From Aliiruegeria lutimaris (lineage in GTDB: Bacteria; Pseudomonadota; Alphaproteobacteria; Rhodobacterales; Rhodobacteraceae), in NCBI RefSeq assembly GCF_900099935.1, contig NZ_FNEK01000047.1, positions 1 through 39,948 on the forward strand: a DNA stretch of 39,948 bases. The letters run 5' to 3'. The notes below the pieces were generated by a model. That model ran no database searches and was not told where the DNA came from. It saw nothing but the letters and a program-made list of their open reading frames with translations. A program made the translations under genes and the position numbers. Of this stretch, positions 26,434 through 34,655 are shown piece by piece. Numbering within the stretch: position 1 is the stretch's first letter; every line of letters begins with the position of its first letter.

Positions 26434-27213
26434 TCACATATCGCGATTGATCTGCAATTGCGTGGGGAAGGGGATGTCGATGCCCGCCGCGTCGAACGCT
26501 TCCTTTGCCTGACGCGTCAGCTGGAACTTCAGATCCCAGTAATCGGGCGCATCACACCAGACCCGTACCGTGAAATCCACCGAGCTGTCGCCCAGGTTCG
26601 TCACCTTCACGAAAGGCTCCGGGTCCTTCTTGAAACGTTCCTCGGCGGCGATCAGCCCGTTCAGGATCTCCTCCGTCTTCTTCAGGTCGCTGTCATAGGC
26701 GACACCGAAGACAAGATCGACGCGGCGGGTGTCATGCGCCGAATAGTTGATGATGGAAGAGGACCAGACATCGCCATTCGGAATGATGATCTGCACGTTG
26801 TCCGGCGTGGCCAGTTCTGTCGTGAACAGCGTGATCTGCTTCACGGTCCCGGAATGCCCGGCGACCTGGATGAACTGGCCGAGGTTGAAGGGACGGAACA
26901 CGACCAGCATGACCCCGGCGGCGAGGTGCCCCAGTGTTCCCTGCAAGGCAAGACCGATGGCGATACCGACCGAACCGATGGCCGCGGCCAGCGAGGTGGT
27001 CTGGATGCCGAAGGTACCCAGCACGAAGATGCCGGCAAAGACCAGGATCGCCCAGCGGGTGACGCTGGCAATGAAACGCGCCAGCATCGGGTCGAATTTT
27101 TCGTTCTGCTCGGGCAGTTTGAGGATGCGCTGCGATATGAAGCCGCTCAACCAGATGCCGCCAATGGCCGTGACGAGCGCCAGAAGCGCGTTCATGAGAA
27201 TCTGTTCATCCAT
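26434..27213 (-). CDS. Small-conductance mechanosensitive channel (MscS family)
   Basis: Inner-membrane channel of 259 residues that releases solutes on hypo-osmotic shock. It has three transmembrane segments, the third being the pore helix with its Gly/Ala pattern (AAAIGSVGIAIGLALQGTLG, then HLAAGVMLVVFRPFNLGQFI). The cytoplasmic beta domain starts at VAGHSGTVKQITLFTTEL and contains the conserved IIIPNGDVWSSSIINYS. The C-terminal alpha/beta domain ends in DIPFPTQLQINRDM. This is the short, core MscS architecture with no extra N-terminal domains. It follows the pterin dehydratase gene by 41 bases on the same strand. Confidence 0.93.
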   Translation of the reverse strand: MDEQILMNALLALVTAIGGIWLSGFISQRILKLPEQNEKFDPMLARFIASVTRWAILVFAGIFVLGTFGIQTTSLAAAIGSVGIAIGLALQGTLGHLAAGVMLVVFRPFNLGQFIQVAGHSGTVKQITLFTTELATPDNVQIIIPNGDVWSSSIINYSAHDTRRVDLVFGVAYDSDLKKTEEILNGLIAAEERFKKDPEPFVKVTNLGDSSVDFTVRVWCDAPDYWDLKFQLTRQAKEAFDAAGIDIPFPTQLQINRDM

Positions 27214-27254
27214 CTCGGAAATCCCCTTTCTTCAAACTCTGATCGGCCACCCGA

Positions 27255-27548
27255 TCAGGAGCGGCCAGCTTCTTCGTCCATCTTCCGGGCAAGCGTGACA
27301 TCCAGCGCGCTCAGCCCGCCAGCATCATGTGTCGTCAAGGCGACCCGCACGCGGCGATAGACATTTTCCCATTCCGGGTGATGGTTCATCTTTTCGGCAT
27401 GAATGGCAACACGTGTCATCCAGCCGAAAGCGGTGATGAAATCGGCGAAAAGGAAAGTCTTCGTCAGGGCGTCGCCATTTTTGTCAAGCTTCCAGCCACC
27501 ATCCAGCAGCTGTTCCAACGCGGTGCGATCGGTCAGTTTGTCGGTCAA
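27255..27548 (-). CDS. phhB: 4a-hydroxytetrahydrobiopterin dehydratase (PCD/DCoH)
   Basis: Protein of 97 residues, normal for the pterin-4a-carbinolamine dehydratase family, which recycles the pterin after aromatic-amino-acid hydroxylation. The active-site motif E-x3-H-H-P is in [20 protein letters not shown], followed by [19 protein letters not shown]. No ATG fits: the best start is TTG at 27548, eight bases after GGAGG and overlapping the FemAB-like gene's TGA as TTGA. Longer frames would run back through that gene. No phenylalanine hydroxylase gene is in the window, so a role in molybdopterin metabolism or another pterin pathway is also possible. Confidence 0.92.
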   Translation of the reverse strand: MTDKLTDRTALEQLLDGGWKLDKNGDALTKTFLFADFITAFGWMTRVAIHAEKMNHHPEWENVYRRVRVALTTHDAGGLSALDVTLARKMDEEAGRS

Positions 27549-28735
27549 TCGTGATCCTCCCCTGTCTGGCGAAACGGTCCGTAGCTGGTGAGGATCTCGA
27601 TCTCCTCGTCCACGGCTTTCGCTTCGGCGTCGAGAAACTGCGCGATTGCCCTGCCAAATCCCGGATCGGCCACCCAATGCAGCGAATGGGTCGGCACCGG
27701 CAGGTAGCCACGTGCGAGCTTGTGCTCCCCTTGCGCGCCAGCCTCGACTGTTTCCAGTTGGTGTTCAATTGCGTAGTCGATGGCCTGATAGTAGCACAAT
27801 TCGAAATGAAGGCAGGGGTGATGCTCCAATGCACCCCAGTAACGTCCGAAGAGCGACTGCCTGCCGATGAAGTTCAGCGCCCCGGCGACGTTTCGGCCGT
27901 CGCGTTCGGCGAGGACAAGCAGGATGTCGTCGCGCAGGGTTTCATGCGCGATGTCGAAAAACGCCCGCGTGAGGTAAGGGCTGCCCCATTTGCGGCTGCC
28001 GGTATCCTGGTAGAAGGCCCAGATATCGTTCCAATGGGAGCGTTCGATCTCGTCTCCGGTCAGGCGGCGGATCGTGCCGCCAAAGGCCCGTGCCATGGCC
28101 CGCTCCTTGCGGATATTCTTGCGCTTGCGAGAGGAGAGCGCAGCGAGAAAGCCGTCGAAACTCTCGTATCCGGCATTTTCCCAATGAAACTGCTGACCGC
28201 GGCGGTGCATCAGGCCCATCTGGTGGCCAGCCGCGGCTTCGTCGGCAGTGCAGAAGGTGACGTGGAGCGAGGACATGTGGTTGTTTGACGTCAGCTGCAC
28301 CGCGGCCTGTACCAGCGCGGGCATGCCGATCGCCTCCGCCCCCGGCTTGACGAGAAAACGCCGCCCCGTGACCGGCGTGAATGGCACGGAGAGTTGCATC
28401 TTCGGGTAATAGGCGCCGCCGGCATTCTCATAGGCATGGGCCCAGGAGTGGTCGAAGACATACTCGCCCTGGCTGTGCCCTTTCGCGTAGAGCGGCGCGC
28501 AGGCAATGAGTTCGCCATCGCGGCGCGCGGCGAGATAGGAAGGCTGCCACCCGGAACCGGGACCGACGGAGCCGCTGTCTTCCAGAGCTTTCAGGAAGCG
28601 ATGTGTCGTGAACGGGTCGACAGGGCGAAACCCGTCGGCCGCCTCCGGGCAGGCACAGCCATCCCAGTCGGACGCCGGGATGGCGCCGATGGAAGGCAGG
28701 AGTTCTACGTCTATCGCGGTTTCGCTCATGGGCAT
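27545..28735 (-). CDS. FemAB/GNAT-like acyltransferase (COG3146, DUF482 type)
   Basis: Protein of 396 residues of the COG3146 family (PF04339), distantly related to FemAB and GNAT acyltransferases. Family tracts include [80 protein letters not shown] and [20 protein letters not shown], with a closing [20 protein letters not shown]. No membrane segment is visible. Its biochemical reaction is not established; transfer of an amino acid or acyl group is inferred from the fold. The start is ATG at 28735 or two codons later. It overlaps phhB by 4 bases, hinting at coupled expression. Confidence 0.85.
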   Translation of the reverse strand: MPMSETAIDVELLPSIGAIPASDWDGCACPEAADGFRPVDPFTTHRFLKALEDSGSVGPGSGWQPSYLAARRDGELIACAPLYAKGHSQGEYVFDHSWAHAYENAGGAYYPKMQLSVPFTPVTGRRFLVKPGAEAIGMPALVQAAVQLTSNNHMSSLHVTFCTADEAAAGHQMGLMHRRGQQFHWENAGYESFDGFLAALSSRKRKNIRKERAMARAFGGTIRRLTGDEIERSHWNDIWAFYQDTGSRKWGSPYLTRAFFDIAHETLRDDILLVLAERDGRNVAGALNFIGRQSLFGRYWGALEHHPCLHFELCYYQAIDYAIEHQLETVEAGAQGEHKLARGYLPVPTHSLHWVADPGFGRAIAQFLDAEAKAVDEEIEILTSYGPFRQTGEDHD

Positions 28736-28780
28736 CCGGTTGGTGGCTTCGCCGCAGGTTTGCCCGTCGAGGGCACGGGA

Positions 28781-29536
28781 TCAACCCGGGCGATAGCCTT
28801 CGAAGGTCACATTGTCGGCAATCTCGCGTGCGGCGATTTCCGCCTGAACCGAACGAATTGTCCAGCACAGTACGGGCAGCCCCGATTGCTTGATCTCCAA
28901 AACGCGATCCGCGTGGAGGTCCTGTGCGTCATGGCTGATGAATTTGGCCTCCGCCGCCGCGAGATCGGGGATGCCGGCCAGCCTTGCGAGCGTGGGTTCA
29001 GGGACGCCGGGCCAATCCTCCGGTAAAAAGGCACTTGTTGTCAGCCCTCTACAGGTGTCGGGCGCCAGCCGGCCGAGCGCGATCATCGAATGTGGGTTGA
29101 AGGACATGAAGGCGATCGGCCCGTGATATCCAACGAGATCTTGAACGACGGCCTGCTCCAATTGGCCGACATTCGGGCCGAGTTCGCCATCCTGATCCTT
29201 GATTTCCACCAGTAAAGGTACGCGGCCGTTCACCAGCTCCAGGATCTCGGCGAATGTCGGGATGCCCTCGTCGCCGCCCTTGAGCGGAATAGAGGCCAGT
29301 TCGGCAGCGCTCCGTTGCCGGAGCGCCCCGCTTTCGGCCGTCAGGCGCTGCAACGCATAGTCGTGAAACACCATCGCGCGCCCATCGGCGGACAATTGCA
29401 GATCGATCTCGATGCCGTAGCCCGCGGCGACGGCCGCGCGCACGGATGCGCGGGAGTTCTCCGGCCGTCCGTCGTCCACATCGTGCAAGCCACGATGCGT
29501 CAACGGACGGGCGAGAAAGTCCGGATGTAATTCCAT
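28781..29536 (-). CDS. Glycerophosphodiester phosphodiesterase
   Basis: Enzyme of 251 residues that splits glycerophosphodiesters into glycerol-3-phosphate and an alcohol. The GDPD catalytic residues are visible: LTHRGLHD with ENSRASVRAAV (His and Glu of HRG...ENS), then GYGIEIDLQLSADGRAMVFH with DYALQRLTAESG (E-x-D and His-Asp). The later Glu is in VPLLVEIKDQDGEL. No signal peptide is present, so it is cytoplasmic. ATG at 29536 is 11 bases after the RidA stop. Longer in-frame starts run far back through the RidA gene and are rejected. Confidence 0.92.
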   Translation of the reverse strand: MELHPDFLARPLTHRGLHDVDDGRPENSRASVRAAVAAGYGIEIDLQLSADGRAMVFHDYALQRLTAESGALRQRSAAELASIPLKGGDEGIPTFAEILELVNGRVPLLVEIKDQDGELGPNVGQLEQAVVQDLVGYHGPIAFMSFNPHSMIALGRLAPDTCRGLTTSAFLPEDWPGVPEPTLARLAGIPDLAAAEAKFISHDAQDLHADRVLEIKQSGLPVLCWTIRSVQAEIAAREIADNVTFEGYRPG

Positions 29537-29547
29537 GTCCGTACTCG

Positions 29548-30012
29548 TCAGCTGATTTGGAAGATCGCCTCGATCTCGACCGCAACGCCAAAGGGCAGCG
29601 AGGCGGCCGAGACGGCGGAACGCGCATGCCGGCCAGCATCGCCAAGCGCCTCCACGAGGAAATCCGAAGCCCCGTTCACGACCTTGGGCTGGTCGCCGAA
29701 ATCGCCGGTGGAATTGACGAAACCGGTCAGCTTGACCACGCGCTTGAGCCGGTCCAGGTCGCCGCCGCAGGCCGCCTTGCACTGCGCCAAAAGCGCGATC
29801 GCGCAGCTTTTTGCTGCTGCCGCTGCCGCCTCGACTTCCATGTCGGCCCCGAGTTTGCCGATGATCAGCCCGTCCGGTCCGCTGCACACCTGGCCCGAGA
29901 CATAGACCATGTCACCGACCTGCACGAAGGGCACGTAATTGGCGGCGGGGGCCGGGGCGTCCGGAAGGGTGACGCCGAGTTCGGCAAGGCGGGCTTCGAT
30001 GGTGCCGGGCAT
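29548..30012 (-). CDS. RidA-family protein (YjgF/Atu1782-like)
   Basis: Protein of 154 residues of the YjgF/RidA family. It starts MPGTIEARLAELGVTLPDAP, then NYVPFVQVGDMVYVSGQVCS. Next come KRVVKLTGFVNSTGDFGDQP and HARSAVSAASLPFGVAVEIE with the family Arg near the C terminus, which in RidA contacts the imine intermediate. Canonical RidA hydrolyses reactive enamine/imine products of PLP enzymes; the longer Atu1782-like branch seen here is less characterised. ATG at 30012 has GGAG seven bases upstream, and the much longer open frame behind it overlaps the HlyD gene in another frame and is spurious. It is 22 bases downstream of the HlyD gene. Confidence 0.9.
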   Translation of the reverse strand: MPGTIEARLAELGVTLPDAPAPAANYVPFVQVGDMVYVSGQVCSGPDGLIIGKLGADMEVEAAAAAAKSCAIALLAQCKAACGGDLDRLKRVVKLTGFVNSTGDFGDQPKVVNGASDFLVEALGDAGRHARSAVSAASLPFGVAVEIEAIFQIS

Positions 30013-30034
30013 TGGCAGGCTCCTTACGGCGGCC

Positions 30035-31339
30035 TCAGCTCTCGCGGAAGGCCTTGTTGAAATAGTCCGTGAACGGCTTGACCAGATAGGCCAGAGGCGA
30101 GCGTTCGCCGGTCCGGATATAGGCCTCCACCGGCATGCCGGGAAGTACTTCCTTGCCTTCGCCCAGCTTTTTGATCTCGTCCTCGTCCAGGACGATTTCG
30201 CAGCGATAAAACGATTGGCCACTGCGCTCGTCGGAAAAGGCATCCGCCGAGATCCTGAAAACCCGCCCTCCGAGTTCCGGGGTTCGGCGCGAGTCGAAGG
30301 CGGGGAAGCGTAGGGTCACCTCCTGACCGACAAAAACTTCATCGACATGCAACGGATCTATGCGGGCCGTGATCACCAGTGGACGATCCTGCGGGACGAT
30401 ATAGGCAACGGGTTCCGCCGCGCGAATCACCGAGCGCGGCGTGTTGACGACCAGCCCGTGAACGATCCCGGCCGCCGGCGCGGCAATTTCCAGCCGAGAG
30501 AGGCGCTTGCCTAGCGAATGCCGGCGCTCGTTCAACTCCACGATGCTGGATTTGAGATCCCGCAATTGCGAGATTGCCTCTTCCCGCCGGTCGGTTTCAA
30601 GCTTCAGGATCTCGATATCCATCTCGGTCATGCGCCCGAGGGTTTCGGCCCGGCTGGCGGCCAGTTCGCCGAGTGAGCCGGCGAGCCCGGACCGCTCCCG
30701 CTGCAGGGACAAGACGCGCGAGGCCTGGGCCAGCCCCTTGTCCAGCAGGTGCTGCTGGTCCTGAAGCTCCTGCCCTATAAGGGACAACTGCTCCGTGAGA
30801 GCCGTTCGTTGCGCATCGATCCCGTCGACCTGGCTTTCGATCTGTTGTCGTCGGCGCGCCAGTTGATCGGCTTCTTTCTGCAGTGTTCCCAGTCTCGCCT
30901 GAAAAAGCCGTGTCTGCCCCGCCACAAGATCCGCGATCTCCGAACGGGTGCTGGCCGCGGCAAGAAGCTCGGCGGGGTAGGTGATCTCCTGCGCGCCATC
31001 CCTTTCGGCCTCGAACCGTCCGGCGCGGGCCATAAGCTCGAAGACCTGTCCCTCGACAATTGTCAACTCCGACCGCAGCTCGGAATCCTCCAGCTCGATC
31101 AGCTTCTGCCCGGCCCCAACGCGGTCCCCTTCCTGCACCAGCAGCCGCTTGACGATCCCACCGTCGAGATGCTGCACGACCTGCCGGTGTTGATCGACTT
31201 CGACATGACCGGAGGCGACCACGGCGCCGGCGATCCGGCTCGTCAACGACCAACTCCCGAACCCGCCCAGAAGCAAGGCGATCGAAATCAGGCCTAGCCA
31301 GAGCGGAAAGCGCGCGCTCATGCGGCTACGACGGTTCAT
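30035..31339 (-). CDS. HlyD-family type I secretion membrane-fusion protein (PrtE/AprE-like)
   Basis: Protein of 434 residues. It has a short basic N terminus, one transmembrane helix (PLWLGLISIALLLGGFGSWS), then a biotinyl-lipoyl-like half (HVEVDQHRQVVQHLDGGIVK, LVQEGDRVGAGQKLIELED). A long alpha-helical coiled-coil hairpin (about residues 100-270) follows, then the returning lipoyl half and beta barrel (PRSVIRAAEPVAYIVPQDRP). The characteristic end is LPGMPVEAYIRTGERSPLAY with PFTDYFNKAFRES. It links the ABC exporter to an outer-membrane TolC-type channel across the periplasm. Its ATG overlaps the ABC gene's stop (ATGA). No TolC gene lies within the window. Confidence 0.93.
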   Translation of the reverse strand: MNRRSRMSARFPLWLGLISIALLLGGFGSWSLTSRIAGAVVASGHVEVDQHRQVVQHLDGGIVKRLLVQEGDRVGAGQKLIELEDSELRSELTIVEGQVFELMARAGRFEAERDGAQEITYPAELLAAASTRSEIADLVAGQTRLFQARLGTLQKEADQLARRRQQIESQVDGIDAQRTALTEQLSLIGQELQDQQHLLDKGLAQASRVLSLQRERSGLAGSLGELAASRAETLGRMTEMDIEILKLETDRREEAISQLRDLKSSIVELNERRHSLGKRLSRLEIAAPAAGIVHGLVVNTPRSVIRAAEPVAYIVPQDRPLVITARIDPLHVDEVFVGQEVTLRFPAFDSRRTPELGGRVFRISADAFSDERSGQSFYRCEIVLDEDEIKKLGEGKEVLPGMPVEAYIRTGERSPLAYLVKPFTDYFNKAFRES

Positions 31340-33072
31340 TGAATGCCCCCCTTGCCCTTGAATGCATGGATCTGCTTGGCATTGCGGACGGTGTCGCGCA
31401 GGACCTCGTCCCTGGGCCCGAAGGCGCGCCGAATTCCGTTATCGAGCACCAGAAGCAGGTCGCATTCGCGGATGGCAGCGGGGCGATGGGCCATGATGAT
31501 GACCGAACGATTCTCCTCCTTGATCTGGCGGATGGCCCGGTTCAGTGCCTCGGAACCCTCATTGTCCAGGTTGGAATTCGGCTCGTCCAGAACCACGATG
31601 CACGGGTCGCCATAGAGCGCGCGGGCCAGCCCGAGCCGCTGGATCTGCCCGCCCGAGAGCCGGTTCGACGCGGCCTTGAGCGGGGTGTCATAGCCGTTCG
31701 GCAGCTTGAGAATCATATCGTGCGCGTCGGCCTTGCGCGCAGCCGCGACCACCGCTTCCGCATCCGGGCTCGCGGAGAGGCGGGCGATGTTCTCGGCAAT
31801 CGTACCGTCGAACAGACGGATCCGTTGCGGCAGGTAACCGATATGCTGGCCAAGCACATCGGGGTCGTATTGCTCCAGCGCCGCACCATCGAGGCGTATC
31901 TTGCCGCCGGCGCAGGGCCAGACACCGGTTAAGGCGCGCGCCAGCGTGGTCTTGCCGGAGCCAGAGGGGCCAATGACGCCCATGGCCTGCCCTGGCGGCA
32001 GTTGGAAACTGACCATGCGCAGGGTGGCCTGGTTTTCTCCGGGTGGAATGATCGTTGCCTGCAGCGCCTCAAGCTGCGCTGCGGGTTTGGGAAGCGCCGT
32101 GCGCTTTGTCTCTGGCGGCACGCGGCCCAGCAATTGGGACAGGCTGCGCCAGCCACGCGTCATGCGTTGATAGGATTCCCATTGTCCGACCGCGAGCTCC
32201 ACCGGGGCAAGAGCGCGCCCGAGCAGGATGGAACCGGCGATCATCGCCCCCCCGGTCAACTCGTGTTGCAGGACGAGATACGCCCCCAGCCCCAGCATGG
32301 CCGATTGCAGCAGCAACCTTAGCGCCTTGGAGGCCGCCGTATAGGTGCCCGCCCTGTCTGCGGCGGCCAGCATCGTGCGCAGGCTCCTGGAGCGCGCCTT
32401 TTGCCAGCGTTCGAAGGTCGCCGCGCGCATTCCGAGTGCCTCGACCGTCTCTGCCTCGTCCAGGATCTGGCCCGAGATCCGTTCGGCTGACAGGCTGGCC
32501 TGCGTCGCCTCTGCCAGCGGGTGCCGGATGCGGGCCTGGTTCAGGCCCGTGAGCGCGACCAGCAGGATGCCGCCACAGATCGCGAGCCCGCCCAGCCAGG
32601 GATGAAAGACATAGATCGCCAGAAGAAAGACCGGCGTCCATGGCAGGTCGAACAACGCCATTGCTGCCGGGGAGCCGAAAAACCTCTGGATATTCTCGAG
32701 GTCGCGCAGGCGCGCAGCGGGCGCGGTCGCCCCCGGCGCGTCTGTCTCCCGCCGGATTGCTGCGGTGAAGACGCGTTGATCCAGCCGGGCCTGGAAGCGG
32801 GCGCCGATGCGGGCCATGACCCGACCTCGGGCATAGTCCAGCAGGCCCATCATCGCGTAGAGGAACACAACGAGCGCCGAGAGGGCGAGCAGGGTTGCTT
32901 CCGAGCGGGAGCTGAGCACTCGATCGTAGATCTGCAGCATGTAGAGCGGGCCTGTCAGCATCAACAGGTTGACAAAAATGGAAAAAACGAAGGCGGCGAG
33001 GAGAAGGCTGCCGCTCTGCCGGCGGATCCTGCGCAACTCGCGCCGGCCTGTTTCGATGTCGGATTCGCGCAT
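31336..33072 (-). CDS. Type I secretion ABC transporter, fused permease/ATPase (PrtD-like)
   Basis: Half-transporter of 578 residues with an N-terminal membrane domain of about six helices (SLLLAAFVFSIFVNLLMLTG, then PLYMLQIYDRVLSSRSEATL) and a C-terminal ATPase. The ATPase shows Walker A GPSGSGKTTLARAL, signature NRLSGGQIQRLGLARALYGD, Walker B CIVVLDEPNSNLDNEG and a switch His in IIMAHRPAA. PrtD-type proteins export unprocessed proteins, often RTX proteases or S-layer-like proteins, directly to the medium. There is no C39 peptidase domain. No glycine-rich RTX substrate gene is visible nearby, so the cargo is unknown. It starts the long minus-strand gene run and is divergent from mlaA. Confidence 0.93.
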   Translation of the reverse strand: MRESDIETGRRELRRIRRQSGSLLLAAFVFSIFVNLLMLTGPLYMLQIYDRVLSSRSEATLLALSALVVFLYAMMGLLDYARGRVMARIGARFQARLDQRVFTAAIRRETDAPGATAPAARLRDLENIQRFFGSPAAMALFDLPWTPVFLLAIYVFHPWLGGLAICGGILLVALTGLNQARIRHPLAEATQASLSAERISGQILDEAETVEALGMRAATFERWQKARSRSLRTMLAAADRAGTYTAASKALRLLLQSAMLGLGAYLVLQHELTGGAMIAGSILLGRALAPVELAVGQWESYQRMTRGWRSLSQLLGRVPPETKRTALPKPAAQLEALQATIIPPGENQATLRMVSFQLPPGQAMGVIGPSGSGKTTLARALTGVWPCAGGKIRLDGAALEQYDPDVLGQHIGYLPQRIRLFDGTIAENIARLSASPDAEAVVAAARKADAHDMILKLPNGYDTPLKAASNRLSGGQIQRLGLARALYGDPCIVVLDEPNSNLDNEGSEALNRAIRQIKEENRSVIIMAHRPAAIRECDLLLVLDNGIRRAFGPRDEVLRDTVRNAKQIHAFKGKGGIQ

Positions 33073-33176
33073 ATTCGCCTTCCAGTCGCTTTCGGACGTT
33101 GTTTCTGGACGCTGCCGCGGCTAGTTTCCCTACCGTTTGGGGCCGGTGGGTCGCCTGTCGATCTGGATGGCAAAAT

Positions 33177-33998
33177 ATGATGAACCTGTTGATAAAACGT
33201 ATGTCCTTTCCCGATTCCAATTCCAGGAAACGTAGCGCCTGCGTCACGGCGTTGCTGGTGGTGTGCGGCTTGAGCGCCTGTGGACCCGCGCAGATCCCGT
33301 CGGAGATCAACGATCCCAACGAGGTCGCCAACCGGAGGGTCCACGAGTTCAACAAGTCACTGGACCAGGCGCTTGGCGGCGGGCCGGGCGAGGCGTCCGA
33401 GGACGGCATTGAGGCGCCGGAAGACGAGTCGCCGGCCAAGGAGGCCAGTCCGCTCCTGATCGCCGTGAGCAATTTCGGCACCAATCTCGACACGCCTCGC
33501 AAGATCGTGAACAGCCTGCTGCAGCTGCGCCCCGGCGATGCGGCGCATAACACCATGCGCTTCGGTATCAACTCCACAATCGGGGTTCTCGGGCTGATGG
33601 ACGTGGCCGGGGCTGGCGGCCTGCCGGAAATCGACACCGATTTTGGTGAAACGCTGCATGTCTGGGGCGTGGGAGAGGGCAGCTATCAGGAGCTTCCGGT
33701 CGTTGGCCCATCCACGCAGCGTGACACGGTTGGCAGTGTTGTGGACTTTGCCATCAACCCGCTGTGGTATGTTTTCCCCTGGCCGGAGAACCTTCTGGCG
33801 AACGGGTTCACATGGGTCGCGGAAGGGACAGATCGCATTCGCTATGGGGATACGGTAGAATCGATCCTATATGAGTCCGAGGACAGCTACGCACAGTCCC
33901 GCCTGATCTACCTTCAGAACCGCCGGTTCGAGTTGAGGCGGGGCGACGTGGCCGAGGAAGACTATATTGACCCTTATGAGGAGCTATTTGGTGATTGA
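33177..33998 (+). CDS. mlaA: MlaA/VacJ-family outer-membrane lipoprotein
   Basis: Protein of 273 residues. The N-terminal signal ends in a lipobox (TALLVVCGLSAC), so the mature protein is a lipoprotein. Family tracts are RVHEFNKSLDQAL, LDTPRKIVNSLLQLRPGDAA, RFGINSTIGVLGLMDVAGAG, TDFGETLHVWGVGEGSYQEL and PVVGPSTQRDTVGSVVDFAI, then NPLWYVF. MlaA sits in the outer membrane and removes misplaced phospholipids from the outer leaflet, handing them to MlaC. Compared with E. coli MlaA there is an acidic insertion (GGGPGEASEDGIEAPEDESP). ATG at 33177 or 33180 is chosen from a GGATGG upstream; 33201 is possible. It overlaps mlaC by 8 bases. Confidence 0.92.
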   Translation: MMNLLIKRMSFPDSNSRKRSACVTALLVVCGLSACGPAQIPSEINDPNEVANRRVHEFNKSLDQALGGGPGEASEDGIEAPEDESPAKEASPLLIAVSNFGTNLDTPRKIVNSLLQLRPGDAAHNTMRFGINSTIGVLGLMDVAGAGGLPEIDTDFGETLHVWGVGEGSYQELPVVGPSTQRDTVGSVVDFAINPLWYVFPWPENLLANGFTWVAEGTDRIRYGDTVESILYESEDSYAQSRLIYLQNRRFELRRGDVAEEDYIDPYEELFGD

Positions 33999-34587
33999 TT
34001 TATCCCGACGTTCCACCCTTGGCGTTCTTCTTGCGGGCGCTGCCGCCGTGGCCATGCCGGGGGTCGCACTGGCGCTATCGCCCGACAAAGCCGTGCGGCT
34101 GGTCGAAGCGCTTATCGCCGATATCAACAAGGTGATTTCTTCCGGCAAATCCGAAGCGGCGATGTACAGGGAATTCGAGAGAATTTTTACCCGTTATGCC
34201 GACGTGCCAACCATTGCGCGCTATTCGCTGGGGGCCAATGCCCGCCAGGCGAGCAAATCCCAGCTCAGCGCCTATACCAAGGTCTACACCGGGTATATTT
34301 CACGCAAATACGGCAAGCGGTTCCGCGAATTCTTGGGTGGCCGCCTCGAGGTGCAGGACGCCCGGACCGTGAAGAAGAGCATCGAGGTGCGCACGGTCGC
34401 GCATCTGCGGGGCGAGGCGCCCTTCAAGGTGGATTTCCTCGTGCGCGACGGGATGAGCAAGTTCTACAACATGACGATCGATGGCGTGAACATGCTGCAA
34501 CTGGAGCGCACCGAGATCGGTGCGATGCTGGATCGCCGCAAGGGCAATATCGACGCGCTCATCCAGGACCTGAAGACCGCAAGCTGA
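33991..34587 (+). CDS. mlaC: MlaC-family periplasmic phospholipid-binding protein
   Basis: Protein of 198 residues. The preferred start is GTG at 33991, seven bases after GAGGAG, overlapping the mlaA stop by 8 bases. ATG at 33976 lacks a ribosome-binding site. The N terminus IDLSRRSTLGVLLAGAAAVA, ending near MPGVALALS, is a twin-arginine-like signal, so export is expected. The mature part matches MlaC/Ttg2D: FTRYADVPTIARYSLGANAR, QLSAYTKVYTGYISRKYGKR, VKKSIEVRTVAHLRGEAPFK, VDFLVRDGMSKFYNMTIDGV. It carries phospholipids between MlaA and the inner-membrane MlaFEDB complex, whose genes are not in this window. Confidence 0.9.
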   Translation: MIDLSRRSTLGVLLAGAAAVAMPGVALALSPDKAVRLVEALIADINKVISSGKSEAAMYREFERIFTRYADVPTIARYSLGANARQASKSQLSAYTKVYTGYISRKYGKRFREFLGGRLEVQDARTVKKSIEVRTVAHLRGEAPFKVDFLVRDGMSKFYNMTIDGVNMLQLERTEIGAMLDRRKGNIDALIQDLKTAS

Positions 34588-34610
34588 GCAGTCGTGACGT
34601 TACGGGAGGC

Positions 34611-34636
34611 GCAGCGCCGCTTGTGAGCGGCGCTGC
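34611..34636. terminator. Bidirectional hairpin between convergent mlaC and PBP1A genes
   Basis: GCAGCGCCGC pairs perfectly with GCGGCGCTGC around the loop TTGTGA (10-bp stem). It lies 23 bases after the mlaC stop and 19 bases before the PBP1A stop. No T-run follows on either strand, so termination strength is uncertain, but position and symmetry fit a shared terminator. Confidence 0.6.
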
Positions 34637-34655
34637 CGTCAATTTCTCGGTCTGG

